A stretch of 54,934 nt of DNA from Paludibacteraceae bacterium (GCA_024405815.1 JAKSNX010000005.1:1-54934); one strand, 5' to 3'; positions 1 through 10,565 are shown, numbered from the stretch's first letter. Numbers and translations are program-made. Notes: generated from the sequence alone by a model not told the origin.

Positions 1-2917
1 ATATACTATAACTCTGTTTATCTGTACTACACTCTGTGGCGGCTGGCAATACAAATTGCGGCTCCACACAGCCATTACACTTAACACTTGCAAGATTTGT
101 TTTAGTGTAAATAACACACTCCTCTATGGGGTCTCCCCTGTAAATTTTCAGGGCATTCTCCTCTGATACCGCCAATATAACACGGAACGTTGCATTTTCA
201 CCGCTAACAGAGGTGTATTCATACTTATCATTTCCATATCCGCTGGCCTCATTTACTATAGAGAAAGTAGAACCACCATCCAAACTCTTTAGCCATAGGC
301 AGTAAGGTTTGTCTGTGCCAAAAAACGTCTGCATATTACCATCGGGTACGGCGGTTAAGATCGCAGATGTGCCACACGGTACAACTGCATCAGTTTTTGG
401 ATAATCAGCATATAAATCCACTTTGGCATTGCACACCGATACCGCAATATCATCAAGCACCACATCGTTACCATAACCAGCCTCGCCTGTATTGTAGATA
501 TTAATTATTACACTTGTACTATTCTCTGGAGCAAATGATGTACCGTAATTCAACCAACTCTCCATTCCAAAAGAGTTTACATCGCCTGTCTCTCCCCTAC
601 CTAACACATTGCCTGTAGCGGCATCAACCACCTCAAACATAAAACTTGACGGCAGATTTGACGCGGCTGACAAGTTTGAGGCAAAAAGAGATAGGTTATA
701 ATATGTTGATTTACAGAATCCGTCAGCAGGTGTTATGGTTTGGGAATAGATTAGCACAGGTGGCTTAACATTCTTTACATTTATGACAAGGAATCCACCG
801 TTAGTATCACCTGTGTGGTCTGTCTTATTTGCAGGCCAGGCACAACAAGACGGACAAGCGTCATTTGAATTTGATACCACCGCATAGCCACCGTCATCAA
901 TCTTAGTGGTTATACCAGGCACAAATGTATGGTTCTTAACATTAGGATTCTGCCATCGGCCCGTACCATTGCCAAAAGTCTCCTTCCATACAATAGTCTG
1001 TTCCGCCAAATATGTACAGCAGACCTGACCTAACAAATTAAATGATTGAGATTCTTTTTTACTTCCGTCCACCTCCACATATCTATAATACTTATTTCCA
1101 AGAGTTGCCGTTACACTTATAACATCATCATCTCCAACTCCTTGTAAATCAGTCCAATCCTTATTATTCGGAGAACTTTGCCACTTAAATTTAGTAGCAG
1201 TTGTTCCAACAGCCATAAGGGTTACATCTGAGTTTTCACAGTATGTTGTAAATCCATCAGGGGTCTCAATAGCCCTCTCCATACAGCCGTATATGGTCAA
1301 ATCACTAATTGCTATTGCCGTGCAAGATGACAAAAACCTTGCCTTGATTTCAACAGCAACCACATCGCCTTTCTGTGCGTTACCTGAAACTGTAAACTGC
1401 TTTGATGTTCCAACGGTAAATTCGTGAGGTCCGTCATAGATTACATTACCGTTTTGGGTTGCGTGAATCCAAAGTTGTCTCATATTTGGCAATCCACTCT
1501 GCGGACATTGAGTGCCATCTGTCAAATCCTCAACATTAAATGAGATTCTGAATGAGCCGTTCTCCAAATGATTACGCTTTAATGTAAGCATTTGATACTG
1601 AGCACCAGACGGGTCTTGTCCAAGAGCCAGCACAAGTCTGTTCTTTTTATCTGTAATCCTTTTATAGTTGCCATTCAGCACCTTAGGGTTACTTACTATG
1701 GCATATTGGTTCTCACCCGCTGAAGGTGTGCCAGACTCGTGGAAATAACCATTACTATATGCCTCAGTAAAGGTTCTGGCAAGTGTCAATTCTCCAAACT
1801 TATCAATCTCCTCTATTGTATGATTGAATTTACCCGATGCCCCAGCCACAGAAAACGCAGTACCACCGGCAATAGATGTACCACAGTTACCTGTAGATGT
1901 GGGTCTAAATACCTTTTCATCTAATTCAGTAGCGGCATCAGCACCACCGTGAGGAGTATAAGTGGTTGTACAAGTGGCGGTTGCCGATGTGGCTGACACA
2001 TTACCACAGCCATCTACGGCGTTTACCGTAAATGTATATTCTGTAGATGGTTCAAGTCCTTCCACCGTAAAACTTTCACTTCCGTCACATTTAATTGTTG
2101 TTGTGCCGTATGTAACCTGATATGCGGTAGCCACCCCACCTGATGTTACAGGTAGTAACTGAATAGTGGTAGGTGTAATGGCTCCACAAGATACTGACTC
2201 CATCACCACAGGTTCAGCCTCCTTTAACTTTATGCCTGTAATAGTTTTTGCCTCTCCCTCATTACCAACTCTATCGTATGGAATTATGGTAGCTGTATAA
2301 TCTGATGTCTCATCAAGTGTAATCCTACATTTTAACAACGATACAGATATGGCTCCGCTATGTTTCTGCACAGGTGCGGTAAGTGGGGAATCCATATCAC
2401 AACCATCTATTGTAATCTTATACCCCGCCACACCAGAGTCATCATGGGTTGAAGTCATTAATGAAATCTGCCTCTTTCCTCCACATAACAAATATGGGTC
2501 AGAATCCCACACGGGAGCAGACTCATCACAGTCAGAGAACTCCGCTCCTGTTATGTCAAAATTACAGGTGGCGGTAATAAATTTCAGTGTGAACGCACCC
2601 ACATATATATTAGGAGATGACGCACAGGTAAAATCACTTGATGTAATTGTCTTTTTATCTGACTGCAATGTGAGTTTAGAGCCTATGTTCACCGTTCCGG
2701 GATTGCAATACATATTAGTGGAGACTATTTGTGTAATTACATCTTTTGAATTTATCTCAACCCTATACTTGTCACCTCCAAGGCTTTTACAAGTAACAGT
2801 AACGGATTTCTTTCCATCAGATGACGTCACCTGTCTGGAGCAATAGACATCTGCGTATGCATTGCTAAGGCATACCATACACAGCAGAACCGATACTATT
2901 TTTCTTAAATTCATCAT
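1..2917 (-). CDS. Large secreted multidomain surface protein, C-terminus beyond window (partial)
   Basis: The reading frame is open from the ATG at 2917 to the left edge, at least 972 codons. It starts with a signal peptide (MMNLRKIVSVLLCMVCLSNAYA). Then come a cysteine-rich N-terminal module, fibronectin-III/Ig-like segments (around LEPSTEYTFTVNAVDGCG), a segment with the motif YAIVSNPKVL, and a jelly-roll-like segment running from WKETFG through NGGFLVINV to GNDVVLDDIAVSVC. The last three parts closely resemble the protein at 46696-49383, so the two are paralogues. The ATG overlaps the upstream stop as ATGA, which indicates translational coupling to the 1373-aa gene. A second in-frame ATG lies directly after the first. 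By analogy with that neighbour a T9SS sorting domain probably lies beyond the window, but this cannot be seen. The function is unknown; a surface adhesin or matrix component is inferred. Confidence 0.8.
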   Translation of the reverse strand, partial: MMNLRKIVSVLLCMVCLSNAYADVYCSRQVTSSDGKKSVTVTCKSLGGDKYRVEINSKDVITQIVSTNMYCNPGTVNIGSKLTLQSDKKTITSSDFTCASSPNIYVGAFTLKFITATCNFDITGAEFSDCDESAPVWDSDPYLLCGGKRQISLMTSTHDDSGVAGYKITIDGCDMDSPLTAPVQKHSGAISVSLLKCRITLDETSDYTATIIPYDRVGNEGEAKTITGIKLKEAEPVVMESVSCGAITPTTIQLLPVTSGGVATAYQVTYGTTTIKCDGSESFTVEGLEPSTEYTFTVNAVDGCGNVSATSATATCTTTYTPHGGADAATELDEKVFRPTSTGNCGTSIAGGTAFSVAGASGKFNHTIEEIDKFGELTLARTFTEAYSNGYFHESGTPSAGENQYAIVSNPKVLNGNYKRITDKKNRLVLALGQDPSGAQYQMLTLKRNHLENGSFRISFNVEDLTDGTQCPQSGLPNMRQLWIHATQNGNVIYDGPHEFTVGTSKQFTVSGNAQKGDVVAVEIKARFLSSCTAIAISDLTIYGCMERAIETPDGFTTYCENSDVTLMAVGTTATKFKWQSSPNNKDWTDLQGVGDDDVISVTATLGNKYYRYVEVDGSKKESQSFNLLGQVCCTYLAEQTIVWKETFGNGTGRWQNPNVKNHTFVPGITTKIDDGGYAVVSNSNDACPSCCAWPANKTDHTGDTNGGFLVINVKNVKPPVLIYSQTITPADGFCKSTYYNLSLFASNLSAASNLPSSFMFEVVDAATGNVLGRGETGDVNSFGMESWLNYGTSFAPENSTSVIINIYNTGEAGYGNDVVLDDIAVSVCNAKVDLYADYPKTDAVVPCGTSAILTAVPDGNMQTFFGTDKPYCLWLKSLDGGSTFSIVNEASGYGNDKYEYTSVSGENATFRVILAVSEENALKIYRGDPIEECVIYTKTNLASVKCNGCVEPQFVLPAATECSTDKQSYSI

Positions 2918-5900
2918 TTGTTTTTATACAATTCCAAAGTACCTTTATAAGTATCTCCCTCTGGTAAAGAGACTACATAGAAATATACAGCCGGCATTAA
3001 ATCCTGTGCCACATCCATTGGCAATCCGTCGCCACCCTCATAAACCATATTGCCATTCCTGTCAAACACCTTTATAGGCAGGTTCAGTCCTACAATAAAA
3101 TCATCATTATACCCGTCACGCACGTATGGAGTTATAATTGTAGGCCAAACAACCTTAATTGTAACACTCTGTGGGTCAGGAGTATTGCAGTTACCTGTAA
3201 GTCTTACCTGATATGTGGTCTCCTTATATAGTTTTTCAGAATACTCCAACTCACTGAAATCTATCTTAGAACCATTGGCATACCACTCTATTGTTTTAGC
3301 ATTACCGCTTGTAATAGTTATAGTGGCTGTAATGTCTCCGCCTATGCTTGCCGTATCCTTATCGGCTTTAAAGGTAAACGCAAGGTCTTCCTCTATATTC
3401 TCTGTTATGGTGACACTCTCCGTAGCCGATTTACATTGAGGAGCAGCCTTTGATGCCACATAAACTGAATAATCTCCGCCTTTGCTTACTTTAATGGTAT
3501 CGCTGTCACTGCCAGCCTCTTTTGTACTCCAGAAATACTCAGGGTCTGCCAAATCAGTAACTGCTGTAACTACAGACTCCTTTACCTTACAAGTTAGTTC
3601 CTCAGCAGAAGCACTTATGCTCAGATTTATATCAGGGCACTCACAATCAGGTGCTGTAACTGTGGTCTCACTTGTACACTCACCTGCTTTTACTGTAAGT
3701 TTTACATCCACATCCTTACCTGCCGTCACACTCCAATTTCCGCCGCCTAAATTATCTACAGATACATTACCCGATGTTACAGGCTTTGCTATAAGTTCTC
3801 CTCCGCTAACCTTAACACTGAATGAATAACTGTTCATATCGGCAGAACATTGGGTTTCACCTATCTGCTCAAAAGTAGGATTTGGATTAACCGTTATTGT
3901 ACCCGATACAGATATGGCTTGACAATTTACATCACTGCTCTTAACACTAATATTATACATAGTGGTGGCAGTAGGCGTACCGCTTACCGCAACACTTGTA
4001 TTACCACTTGCCATATCTATGGACAAGCCATTCAAATCCTTAGTCCAAGAAGCCTCACTTACATTCTCTAACGTATAGGTTATGGTCTTTATTGCATCGC
4101 CGCTACAAACGCTCTGGTTTGATTCTCCGTCACCTGCCAATGTACGCAGTGTAATTACAGGCGGATTCTGGCAATCCTCAGATTGGTCACACTTTACACT
4201 TATCTCATCTGTAACTGCATACGCCTTGCAAGCATCTGTAACAGGTTGTCCGTTAAATATCTTTAACGCAGTCTCCCTGTCTGTTGCTATTATGCAATAG
4301 AATTTCACAGGTTTTGATGTAAGCATTGTAGGATAATCAAATTTATCTTTCTTTACACCTGAGTAAGGGGTCTCCTTATAAGCACCGTCTGCATTTGAAA
4401 GCCACAGATAGTATGCACCCTGTGGGAAATAGTCCTCTTCATAGCCCGTCAGGCGTGATGACACTGATACAGAACTGCCACACGCTACATTTGTAACTGA
4501 TTTTTCACCATTTACGTATGCCTGTGCCTTAGGTTGGCATACCGATACCTGCAAGTCATCAAGCACTATATCATTACCCTCTGTTGACGCACCCTTATTC
4601 CATACCCTTACACTAATTGACTTAACATTTACCGATGGAGAGAATGTGGTACCGTACTTATACCATTGCTGCATTTCAGAGCCTTTAATATTGCCTGTAT
4701 CCCATTTGTTAAGCACAGCCTCTGAACCATCTTTTCTCTTCTCCACTATCTCAAGTAGGAATCTGGCAGGGTCATGTATAGCCTTGGCTATATTTGTGGC
4801 ATATAATGAGAAATTATACCACATACCAGCCGTGCAGAAGCCACCTGCTGGTGTAATCTCCTGCTCATATATAACCTTTTCAGGAATACCTGCGTTTATA
4901 ATCATAAAGCCACTTGTTCCGTTACCAGATGTATGGTCAAATTTACCGCCAGGCCATCCGCAAAGAGAGGCATTGGCATCGGTGGAATTGGTTACAACCA
5001 CATAATAGTCATCACAAACCTTACCTGGAGCCTCGCCGCAACTGCTGTCAAACGGAGCAAACTTATATTGTGTATAATTACTTTTATACCTTACTTTAGA
5101 ACCCTCTGTAACGTAACTTGGAGCATCTTTAGGCTCAAATGTCTCTTTCCATATAACCACTTGCGTTGAGCCGACCTCCTCACAACATAGACCTACTGTA
5201 AATGATTTGGAGTACAAATGCTCTGTTCCGTTTTTATAATGAACATAGTATGTACCCTCCTTATCAAATACAAAAGTTGCAGTCTCTGATTTGTCATCTA
5301 TCTTAGTCCAAGGTCCTGACTGACTTGTTCCATATTCCCAAGTGCTTTCGCCACCGCAAAAGCCTACTGCTGTAAAATGAACTTCAGCCCCTTTGCAGGC
5401 AAAATCATTCTCAAAATCATGAATCAGTTGTTTTGTGCCTTGAGAACATGTATAGCATGTTATTTCATAGTAACCGTCAGATACACATGTTCCGTTCCAA
5501 CCATACACCCTGTATGTGTATGCAGTACCTGCCTGTAACCCGAATATCTGTACTTTGTCTGATGTAGCAAATGCCTTATAATCATTGCCAACTCCCACTA
5601 TGTAACTGTTCATAGGCTTATCACCTGCACCCTTTACGCTAAATGATATACTGCTATATGAGTTCTCACCACATACACAAGACACCACAGGCTCCACATT
5701 CTCACACGTTTTCTTTACCTGCACGGTTTTGGCAGACGAGTAATTGTCTGTCTTATCGTATGCCTTTATAGAGAGTGTTTTTGGCACATCAGTAAGGTCA
5801 TCACAACCCTCAGGTAAAAAGAACACGTATGTACCGCTTATTATAGTTGCCAATTCAACAGGCATTTTGGTTGCGGCACAACCATCTAACGTAAACTCAA

Positions 5901-7035
5901 AACCTGCCACTCCCATATCATCACTTGCATTTAACTTTACAGAAACTGTGCGTGCACTTGCACCCTCAACTACAGGGTCTGCATTCCACGATGGCGGTGT
6001 AGGGTCAGAATAGTCACACCAAGGCAATGTCTTACCCTGTACATCTGCAAAAACAACCTCTGTAGGATTAAACAACACATATAATGGTGTAAAGAAAACT
6101 GGAACTGAATTAGATTTCATAGGTCCTACCTCTATAAGTGTAGGTGTGTTCTTTACATACTTGGTTCCTAACTCAACCTGTCCGTACGATGTACTCACAT
6201 AACTGCCACCTAAGCCGGACATTCCCGTGCCCTCTATTTGGAAATAGAAACCATCTGCCCTCTTAAATGTAGATAAGGATACCTTGGTTGAACCCGATGT
6301 AAGTTTTAGCGTAGGGTCACATGCTGGTTTTGATTGAATTACTATTGATGTAGTTACAGTAGCATCTGGTGCTACCCCATTGGTAGCGGAAAGCACTATG
6401 GTGTGAGACCCTTCTGTAAGTTTGTTTGATTTGATTGTAAGCTTGTTATCAGCATAAGTATAAGTTGATTTTGCCATTACTACTCCATCTAACTTAACCG
6501 TCATTGTAGGTTCAGGGTCTCCTGTAAGACTAAACTGCAATACCACCTCTCCCACTGTGGCTGATGTTGCCGTAACAGTACTGAACTTAGGTGCTGTAGG
6601 GTCATGCTTCACACAATCTGTTGACCAATCTATATCAGTTGGCAATTCATACACTATTTCACTGCCTTTTATAGAGAAAACCACCACACCATCAGGTTGC
6701 TGTGGCAAAGCACCTGCATTAGTATTGGTAAAAGTTACAGACGCAGAACCGTTACCACTGCTGTTATACACCAAATTAAGCACATCTGCTACTCCAGCCG
6801 CCTTACCGTTAACGCCCTTTATTTCAACATACTGGTCAGCTATGCCTGATATTTTATACCCTTCAACTCCAGAGATTAAAATCTTGTAGGTGTTAGTTCC
6901 CGTTTTCGCACAAGTTAAAGAGACGGGAGTATTTCCGTCATCACCTATGAGATTATAATCACAGTATTGATTTACACTATAAACTCTACAAACCACAAAT
7001 ACCAAAAACAGTAATGTGAGCCAATTTCTTTTCAT
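2914..7035 (-). CDS. Secreted multidomain protein with T9SS type B C-terminal sorting domain
   Basis: About 1373 residues. I start at 7035 (MKRNWLTLLFLVFVVCRVYS, a clean signal peptide); the longer frame from 7089 begins inside a terminator stem. Visible parts are a cysteine-bounded N-terminal module, an Ig-like segment, and a module with GGSYV and TPLYVLFNPTEVVF motifs that is shared with the proteins at 7103 and 49735. Two more FnIII/Ig-like segments follow, then a jelly-roll-like segment (WKETFEP to GNDIVLDDLQVSVC) and PKD/SprB-like repeats. The last ~80 residues (WPTIITPYVRDGYNDDF, KVFDRNGNMVYEGG, KGTLELYKNK) match the gliding-motility-type sorting domain that directs export and surface attachment through the type IX secretion system. 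It overlaps the next gene by four bases (ATGA). No catalytic motif is visible; an adhesive or structural role is inferred. Confidence 0.85.
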   Translation of the reverse strand: MKRNWLTLLFLVFVVCRVYSVNQYCDYNLIGDDGNTPVSLTCAKTGTNTYKILISGVEGYKISGIADQYVEIKGVNGKAAGVADVLNLVYNSSGNGSASVTFTNTNAGALPQQPDGVVVFSIKGSEIVYELPTDIDWSTDCVKHDPTAPKFSTVTATSATVGEVVLQFSLTGDPEPTMTVKLDGVVMAKSTYTYADNKLTIKSNKLTEGSHTIVLSATNGVAPDATVTTSIVIQSKPACDPTLKLTSGSTKVSLSTFKRADGFYFQIEGTGMSGLGGSYVSTSYGQVELGTKYVKNTPTLIEVGPMKSNSVPVFFTPLYVLFNPTEVVFADVQGKTLPWCDYSDPTPPSWNADPVVEGASARTVSVKLNASDDMGVAGFEFTLDGCAATKMPVELATIISGTYVFFLPEGCDDLTDVPKTLSIKAYDKTDNYSSAKTVQVKKTCENVEPVVSCVCGENSYSSISFSVKGAGDKPMNSYIVGVGNDYKAFATSDKVQIFGLQAGTAYTYRVYGWNGTCVSDGYYEITCYTCSQGTKQLIHDFENDFACKGAEVHFTAVGFCGGESTWEYGTSQSGPWTKIDDKSETATFVFDKEGTYYVHYKNGTEHLYSKSFTVGLCCEEVGSTQVVIWKETFEPKDAPSYVTEGSKVRYKSNYTQYKFAPFDSSCGEAPGKVCDDYYVVVTNSTDANASLCGWPGGKFDHTSGNGTSGFMIINAGIPEKVIYEQEITPAGGFCTAGMWYNFSLYATNIAKAIHDPARFLLEIVEKRKDGSEAVLNKWDTGNIKGSEMQQWYKYGTTFSPSVNVKSISVRVWNKGASTEGNDIVLDDLQVSVCQPKAQAYVNGEKSVTNVACGSSVSVSSRLTGYEEDYFPQGAYYLWLSNADGAYKETPYSGVKKDKFDYPTMLTSKPVKFYCIIATDRETALKIFNGQPVTDACKAYAVTDEISVKCDQSEDCQNPPVITLRTLAGDGESNQSVCSGDAIKTITYTLENVSEASWTKDLNGLSIDMASGNTSVAVSGTPTATTMYNISVKSSDVNCQAISVSGTITVNPNPTFEQIGETQCSADMNSYSFSVKVSGGELIAKPVTSGNVSVDNLGGGNWSVTAGKDVDVKLTVKAGECTSETTVTAPDCECPDINLSISASAEELTCKVKESVVTAVTDLADPEYFWSTKEAGSDSDTIKVSKGGDYSVYVASKAAPQCKSATESVTITENIEEDLAFTFKADKDTASIGGDITATITITSGNAKTIEWYANGSKIDFSELEYSEKLYKETTYQVRLTGNCNTPDPQSVTIKVVWPTIITPYVRDGYNDDFIVGLNLPIKVFDRNGNMVYEGGDGLPMDVAQDLMPAVYFYVVSLPEGDTYKGTLELYKNK

Positions 7036-7054
7036 AACAGCAAAAATAATAAAA

Positions 7055-7090
7055 AAATCTAAAAAACGGGGAGGAGTCACCCTCCCCATT
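7055..7090 (-). terminator. Rho-independent terminator upstream of the 1373-aa gene
   Basis: A perfect 7-bp GC stem (GGGGAGG 7068-7074 with CCTCCCC 7081-7087, 6-base loop) is followed on the minus strand by GTTTTTTAG and a further T-run. It lies just after the stop of the 7103-10537 gene and should end the transcript coming from the glucan locus. Its A-rich flank on the other side makes it potentially bidirectional. Confidence 0.8.
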
Positions 7091-7102
7091 TTTCTAAAAA
7101 AA

Positions 7103-10100
7103 CTATTTCAATTCCTGACCGGATAACTTATACACATTCTCCTCTGTTACAATAACAACTTGTTTGATATTATTCTCAAACAATTTGTATGTATCAGATG
7201 TATCTGCGTTAGTACCTGGGGCTTCAGTTGCAACATCTGTAGTAAATGTTATTGAAGATGGGTCAGAAACATTGTCGCATCTATCCATTGCATAAACATC
7301 TACAGTGTATTCTGTTTCAGGTTCAAGGTTCTCTATTGTAAGTATTCCATTCTCTGACTCAAGCACTTGCTCGTCAAAGCTGGCAGAAGATACTATAAAC
7401 AGAGTAACGTCTGCACCCTCTTCATCTGTAGCGGAAACACTTAATTTTGCATAATCGGAGCCGATTTCTGACTCAGCCAAAGTGTTGATTACAGGAGGAG
7501 TGTCAAGACCGCAGCCAGGCTCGCAATTATCGCCTACAGTGTATGTGAATGCCTTGGTTACTGACATACCGCCGGCAAATGCAAACTTACAAGAGAAATT
7601 AAGCACCTCATTTATGCTTCTTCCTGCAAGAGTAATGGCATATACTTTATCATAAAGGTTAGCCATACCCTTTTCACCGTCAACACCCTCAAGATATACA
7701 ACCAAACCTGTTCTGTCATCAAGAAGTTCAAATTGGATTGTAACATCGGCGGTCTCGTCTCCATTGTCAAGAGACTCGAAATTATAGTTATAACCATTTA
7801 TAAAGTCCTGACCTTCAGACTTCTCTTTAGAGAATCCGCTACAATTTGTATTAGGTATGCACTTTACTGTTGTCAATGCAACTATATCACCTGTTGTAAA
7901 TGTTATAGAGCCATCACCTTCCTCTGCAGCGGTGTTGGTAACAGTAATTTGATATGGGAATGTGGCATCCTTGCTTATTGTAGTTTCTGACAGCGTAAAC
8001 TGAGCAGAAGAAGACTCAATTGTAATATCCTCTTCAAGATACCTTGCCTCTACTGTAATGATGCCGTCTTCAGCCTCATAGAATGTTATAGACTCCGGTG
8101 TTACAGTCATTTGTGGAGCAGGTGTAGCGGTAACTACAGGTAATGTTACAACTATATCTCCCGATGTAAATGTAATGGTCTCTGACAAACCTAACTCATA
8201 GTCAACACACTCCACACTTACTGTAGCACTCAGGTTAGGAGCGGCTGTAATTGTTGCAGGAGAAACAGTAAACTTATCAGAAGATGAAGTGATGGTAATG
8301 TCTGTACCCAAGGCAACACCTGTTACAGTAACTGTTTGTGCCTCTGCCTCAGCAAATGAGAGTGATTCAGGACTTACACTTATGCTTGGAATTGTTAGTA
8401 CAGAGCCCTTGAATGATGCTGAGCCGTAATCTCCATTAGCGTAAGTAATTGATATTGTAGTAATATCTGCTGCACCGGGAGCGGCATTGAATATTACATA
8501 GAATTTGTCGCCGTCACAGTTAAAGTTCCTTACTGTATTAAGCATTGCATTAGTACTCTTAGCGGTTACGGTATATTTGGAGTTGTCTTTTTCATACTTT
8601 TCTCCGTAACCGTCTATGTAAATCCAAGCACCGGCACCCTCAAACTTAGAGTTAGAGAGAATGGTCATCACCTCCGGCTTACGGTAAGACACATTTGCCT
8701 CCGCTTCAATGGAACCTGACTCTCCGTCAGTGGTTGTAAATGTAATAACGGCTTCTTCCGTCTCATTTGTAAGGCGAGTAACGGTAACTACGGCACTTGT
8801 CTCTCCCTGACTAATTGAAGTTACATCTATGGCAAATGCATCAGGATTTGAAGACTCTACAGTTACATCACCTAACAGATTAGCCAATGTAACATTTATT
8901 ACAGCCTCTGTTGTCTTGGTGTCAAATGCTATCTCTTCAGGGTCAAGCATAATGATAGGCGATGCTATATACTCAACGTCAACATACACTGACTCACCAC
9001 CCTCTGTTGCAAATTCAAGTGAAGCAGCCTCATTAGTTGTAGCGATACATGAAACTGTAACCTGAACAGGGAATGTGGCACCTGCGGCAATAGTTGCAGG
9101 CTCAACTGTGAAGTTCTCTGAAGATGATGTAATGGTTATGGCACCACTGAGTTTCTGTGCACTTACAGAAATGGTTTTAGGAGCATCGCCAGGAACAAAT
9201 GTCAATGATGTAGGATTTACACTTATTGTAGGCTTGCAAACAGTACCTCTTGTATAGTTCAAGAAATCTGTCTGATACCAAGGACCTGCTGTTGTACCAA
9301 ATTTTCCGCTAATTGCAGTTATTGAGCCTGCATCTGCAGCAGGTATTGTATAGGTGGCTACATTGCCTGATATTTTCATACTCTTTTCAGGAAGTTGAGA
9401 CCAACCGGCTCTTGTCCATAGATATCCGGCGGAAATTTCACCATCATCTTCAAGAAGTTCAAATGTAACTGTTATAGAATTATCTGTATTGGTAACAAAC
9501 TTATATCCACAACCTTTTACAAATGGTGCAATACCTGCATCGCCAGGATATTTATCTGTGCAAACACCTTCACAAGCGGTATTGTTTGAATAAGCAACTG
9601 TTGCTGTTTTTGATATAACGCCTGTACCGTATGTTACATCTTCTGTTGAGAATGTAATCTCCGCACTTTCACGTTCTGATGCAGTACAAGTAACAGTGAT
9701 TTGTGTAGATGTGGCGGTAATGTCAGTAATCTCAGATGGGCTTACTGTAAAGTTAGGAGAGTTTGATTCTATTGTAACTCCGGCAGAAAGGTTCTTTGTT
9801 GATAGTGTAAACACTTTTGTATTTCCTGACTCAGGTGTAAACTTAAACGATGTAGGAGATACTGAAAGTTCAGGTACTGCAAATGCCAATGAAGCCTTGG
9901 CTTCTGCTGAAATCATACCTGACTCAAAAGAGATGGTACTGTTGGAGAATTCTTCTGTTGAAACACATTCAATCTCCACCTCACCACCTTCAGCAGGTAA
10001 TGTTGTATTCAGTATAAATACTTTTGTCTCATCAAATTCTATTGATATTTCCTCTTCCAACTTTGTACCTGTTACGGTAATTGTCTGTTTCTCTCCTGTG

Positions 10101-10537
10101 TTTCCAAACTTGATTTTGCTTGGATTTATGCCTATGGATGAAGGTTCACACCAATCTGAATCAGCAAATTCCACATTGCCAAAATTGACCTCACCTGGCA
10201 TCAACACATACACTGGTGTATAAATTCTTGGCTTTTTTGTATCAGTGGCGGCATTCCCCATAGGTCCAATCTTAATTTCCGTTGAGGTTGCTTTAGAGAT
10301 GAGATTTCTAATATCATTACCTCCAACGCCATTTATTTCTACAAATGTACCACCCATCCAAGACAATCCTGAACCTTGAATGGTAAAATAGAACGCACCG
10401 TTCTCAATGGTAGGAATAATCTCAATGGTATTGGCTCCATTGGTCAAATACTTACCAGAACATCCACCCGTCCCTGCAAATGCAGTGGTGGCACATAGCA
10501 GCATAAAGCCCGCTATCAGCAGTAAACATTTTTTCAT
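7103..10537 (-). CDS. Secreted Ig-like repeat protein with a short, possibly truncated C-terminus
   Basis: About 1144 residues from the start at 10537 (MKKCLLLIAGFMLLCATTAFA signal peptide); an in-frame ATG at 10561 would only add eight residues. An N-terminal module contains TPVYVLMPGEVNF. Six Ig-like (BACON-like) repeats of about 90 residues follow the pattern ISVNPTSLTF, a variable stretch, then ITSSSENFTV. Two copies of a cysteine-bounded module (FELLEDD/FELLDDR, ending GTVC or TVGDNC), one copy of a module with YANGDYGSASFKG, and a terminal fibronectin-III domain are also present. All these modules recur in the 1620-aa protein at 49735. The chain stops at NVYKLSGQELK, where a T9SS type A tail would normally continue for another 20-30 residues, so the sorting domain looks cut short. 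It sits 28 bp after GH3 and may be the last gene of the glucan operon. Function unknown; glycan binding is a guess. Confidence 0.8.
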   Translation of the reverse strand: MKKCLLLIAGFMLLCATTAFAGTGGCSGKYLTNGANTIEIIPTIENGAFYFTIQGSGLSWMGGTFVEINGVGGNDIRNLISKATSTEIKIGPMGNAATDTKKPRIYTPVYVLMPGEVNFGNVEFADSDWCEPSSIGINPSKIKFGNTGEKQTITVTGTKLEEEISIEFDETKVFILNTTLPAEGGEVEIECVSTEEFSNSTISFESGMISAEAKASLAFAVPELSVSPTSFKFTPESGNTKVFTLSTKNLSAGVTIESNSPNFTVSPSEITDITATSTQITVTCTASERESAEITFSTEDVTYGTGVISKTATVAYSNNTACEGVCTDKYPGDAGIAPFVKGCGYKFVTNTDNSITVTFELLEDDGEISAGYLWTRAGWSQLPEKSMKISGNVATYTIPAADAGSITAISGKFGTTAGPWYQTDFLNYTRGTVCKPTISVNPTSLTFVPGDAPKTISVSAQKLSGAITITSSSENFTVEPATIAAGATFPVQVTVSCIATTNEAASLEFATEGGESVYVDVEYIASPIIMLDPEEIAFDTKTTEAVINVTLANLLGDVTVESSNPDAFAIDVTSISQGETSAVVTVTRLTNETEEAVITFTTTDGESGSIEAEANVSYRKPEVMTILSNSKFEGAGAWIYIDGYGEKYEKDNSKYTVTAKSTNAMLNTVRNFNCDGDKFYVIFNAAPGAADITTISITYANGDYGSASFKGSVLTIPSISVSPESLSFAEAEAQTVTVTGVALGTDITITSSSDKFTVSPATITAAPNLSATVSVECVDYELGLSETITFTSGDIVVTLPVVTATPAPQMTVTPESITFYEAEDGIITVEARYLEEDITIESSSAQFTLSETTISKDATFPYQITVTNTAAEEGDGSITFTTGDIVALTTVKCIPNTNCSGFSKEKSEGQDFINGYNYNFESLDNGDETADVTIQFELLDDRTGLVVYLEGVDGEKGMANLYDKVYAITLAGRSINEVLNFSCKFAFAGGMSVTKAFTYTVGDNCEPGCGLDTPPVINTLAESEIGSDYAKLSVSATDEEGADVTLFIVSSASFDEQVLESENGILTIENLEPETEYTVDVYAMDRCDNVSDPSSITFTTDVATEAPGTNADTSDTYKLFENNIKQVVIVTEENVYKLSGQELK

Positions 10538-10565
10538 AATAATTAATTTTAAGTTAAACATAAAG

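Noticed and set aside
2349..2846. Plus-strand reading frames of 60-175 codons opposite the large minus-strand genes
   Set aside because: They lie antisense to well-supported coding regions, have no recognisable domains and no promoter or start signals; they are shadows of codon usage.
7036..7089. N-terminal extension of the 1373-aa protein to an ATG at 7089
   Set aside because: The extension lies within the terminator stem and would place 18 residues before a normal signal peptide.
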